This document shows positions 15,282 to 15,388 of a DNA stretch of 15,388 nucleotides, in pieces. Position 1 is the stretch's first letter; every line of letters starts with the position of its first letter. Source of the DNA: Dictyoglomota bacterium (GTDB lineage Bacteria; Dictyoglomota; Dictyoglomia; Dictyoglomales; Dictyoglomaceae); assembly GCA_029776735.1 (NCBI GenBank), contig JAKOUL010000046.1, positions 1 through 15,388 of the forward strand. The letters run 5' to 3'. The notes beneath the pieces were generated by a model. It had not been told where the DNA came from. It was given only the letters and a program-made list of their open reading frames with translations, and did no database searches. The translations under genes were made by a program, and so were the position numbers.

Positions 15282-15388
15282 TTATAAAAGTCTCTTAATT
15301 CTTTTGACCTTGAAGGATGCTTTAAATGACGAATTGCTTTTGCTTCAATCTGTCTAATCCTTTCCAAATTAATGTTTATATAGCATTT
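15278..15388 (-). CDS. Sigma-70 family RNA polymerase sigma factor, last 36 residues (region 4.2)
   Basis: The frame entering from the right edge reads [20 protein letters not shown] followed by KELRDFYK and TAG. This is the C-terminal end of region 4.2 of a primary or group 2 sigma factor (family consensus [22 protein letters not shown]). The helix that reads the -35 element starts here as INLERIRQ where the family usually has VTRERIRQ: the Thr is Asn and the first Arg is Leu. The residues before it (KCYIN) also differ from common sequences. It could be the housekeeping RpoD, a divergent paralogue or a decaying copy; the upstream part is outside the window. It converges with the lipoprotein gene. 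Confidence 0.88.
   Translation of the reverse strand, partial: KCYININLERIRQIEAKAIRHLKHPSRSKELRDFYK

Overview
The window reads as a piece of a chromosome from an AT-rich, thermophilic, anaerobic-type bacterium. Proteins are rich in Lys, Glu and Ile, Arg is mostly AGA and Ile often ATA, intergenic gaps are very short, and most starts follow a strong AAGGAGG-type Shine-Dalgarno (SD) sequence. Gene content fits Dictyoglomus or a similar deep-branching thermophile (GH38 mannosidase, butanol-dehydrogenase-type Fe-ADH, AraM-type glycerol-1-phosphate dehydrogenase, a c-di-GMP protein with a LacI-like sugar sensor). That genus assignment is inference from general resemblance, not from a search.

Left block, positions 1-6868, all on the minus strand. 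Transcription runs right to left from a promoter at 6840-6868 (TTGTAA-17 nt-TATAAT): Fe-containing alcohol dehydrogenase, ilvD (dihydroxy-acid dehydratase), two adjacent single-barrel MetE-family genes, and a GH38 alpha-mannosidase cut by the left edge. A second promoter with a perfect TTGACA lies just before ilvD, so ilvD and the genes after it can be expressed apart from the dehydrogenase. The MetE pair looks like a two-gene form of cobalamin-independent methionine synthase: one gene keeps all four zinc ligands, and its overlapping upstream partner keeps only one.

Middle block, 6876-11363, minus strand. An AraM/EgsA-type glycerol-1-phosphate dehydrogenase is followed after 3 nt by a 1087-residue soluble signalling protein. 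That protein has a LacI-type ligand-binding domain without a DNA-binding domain, then a helical region, two GAF-like regions, an intact GGDEF domain with an I-site, and an intact HD-GYP domain. The signalling gene has no SD but has an extended -10 promoter placed so that its transcript would start at or one base before the ATG.

Right block. A divergent promoter region (11364-11441) also drives an AEC-family permease on the plus strand. The permease converges, with 6 nt between stop codons, on a DUF2207 membrane protein that ends in 13 glycines. A 346-nt region (14166-14511) separates the DUF2207 gene from a small lipoprotein with a carbohydrate-binding-like domain. This region is the richest in regulatory structure: a divergent promoter, a perfect 12-bp inverted repeat, a CRP/FNR- or Rex-like palindrome centred about 41.5 bp before a predicted start site, and a 5'-leader stem that could compete with sequestration of the SD. 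The lipoprotein ends at a clear intrinsic terminator. At the right edge is the last part of a sigma-70 family factor (region 4.2) on the minus strand, with unusual residues at the start of its recognition helix.

No tRNA, rRNA, CRISPR array, insertion sequence or other mobile element was seen.
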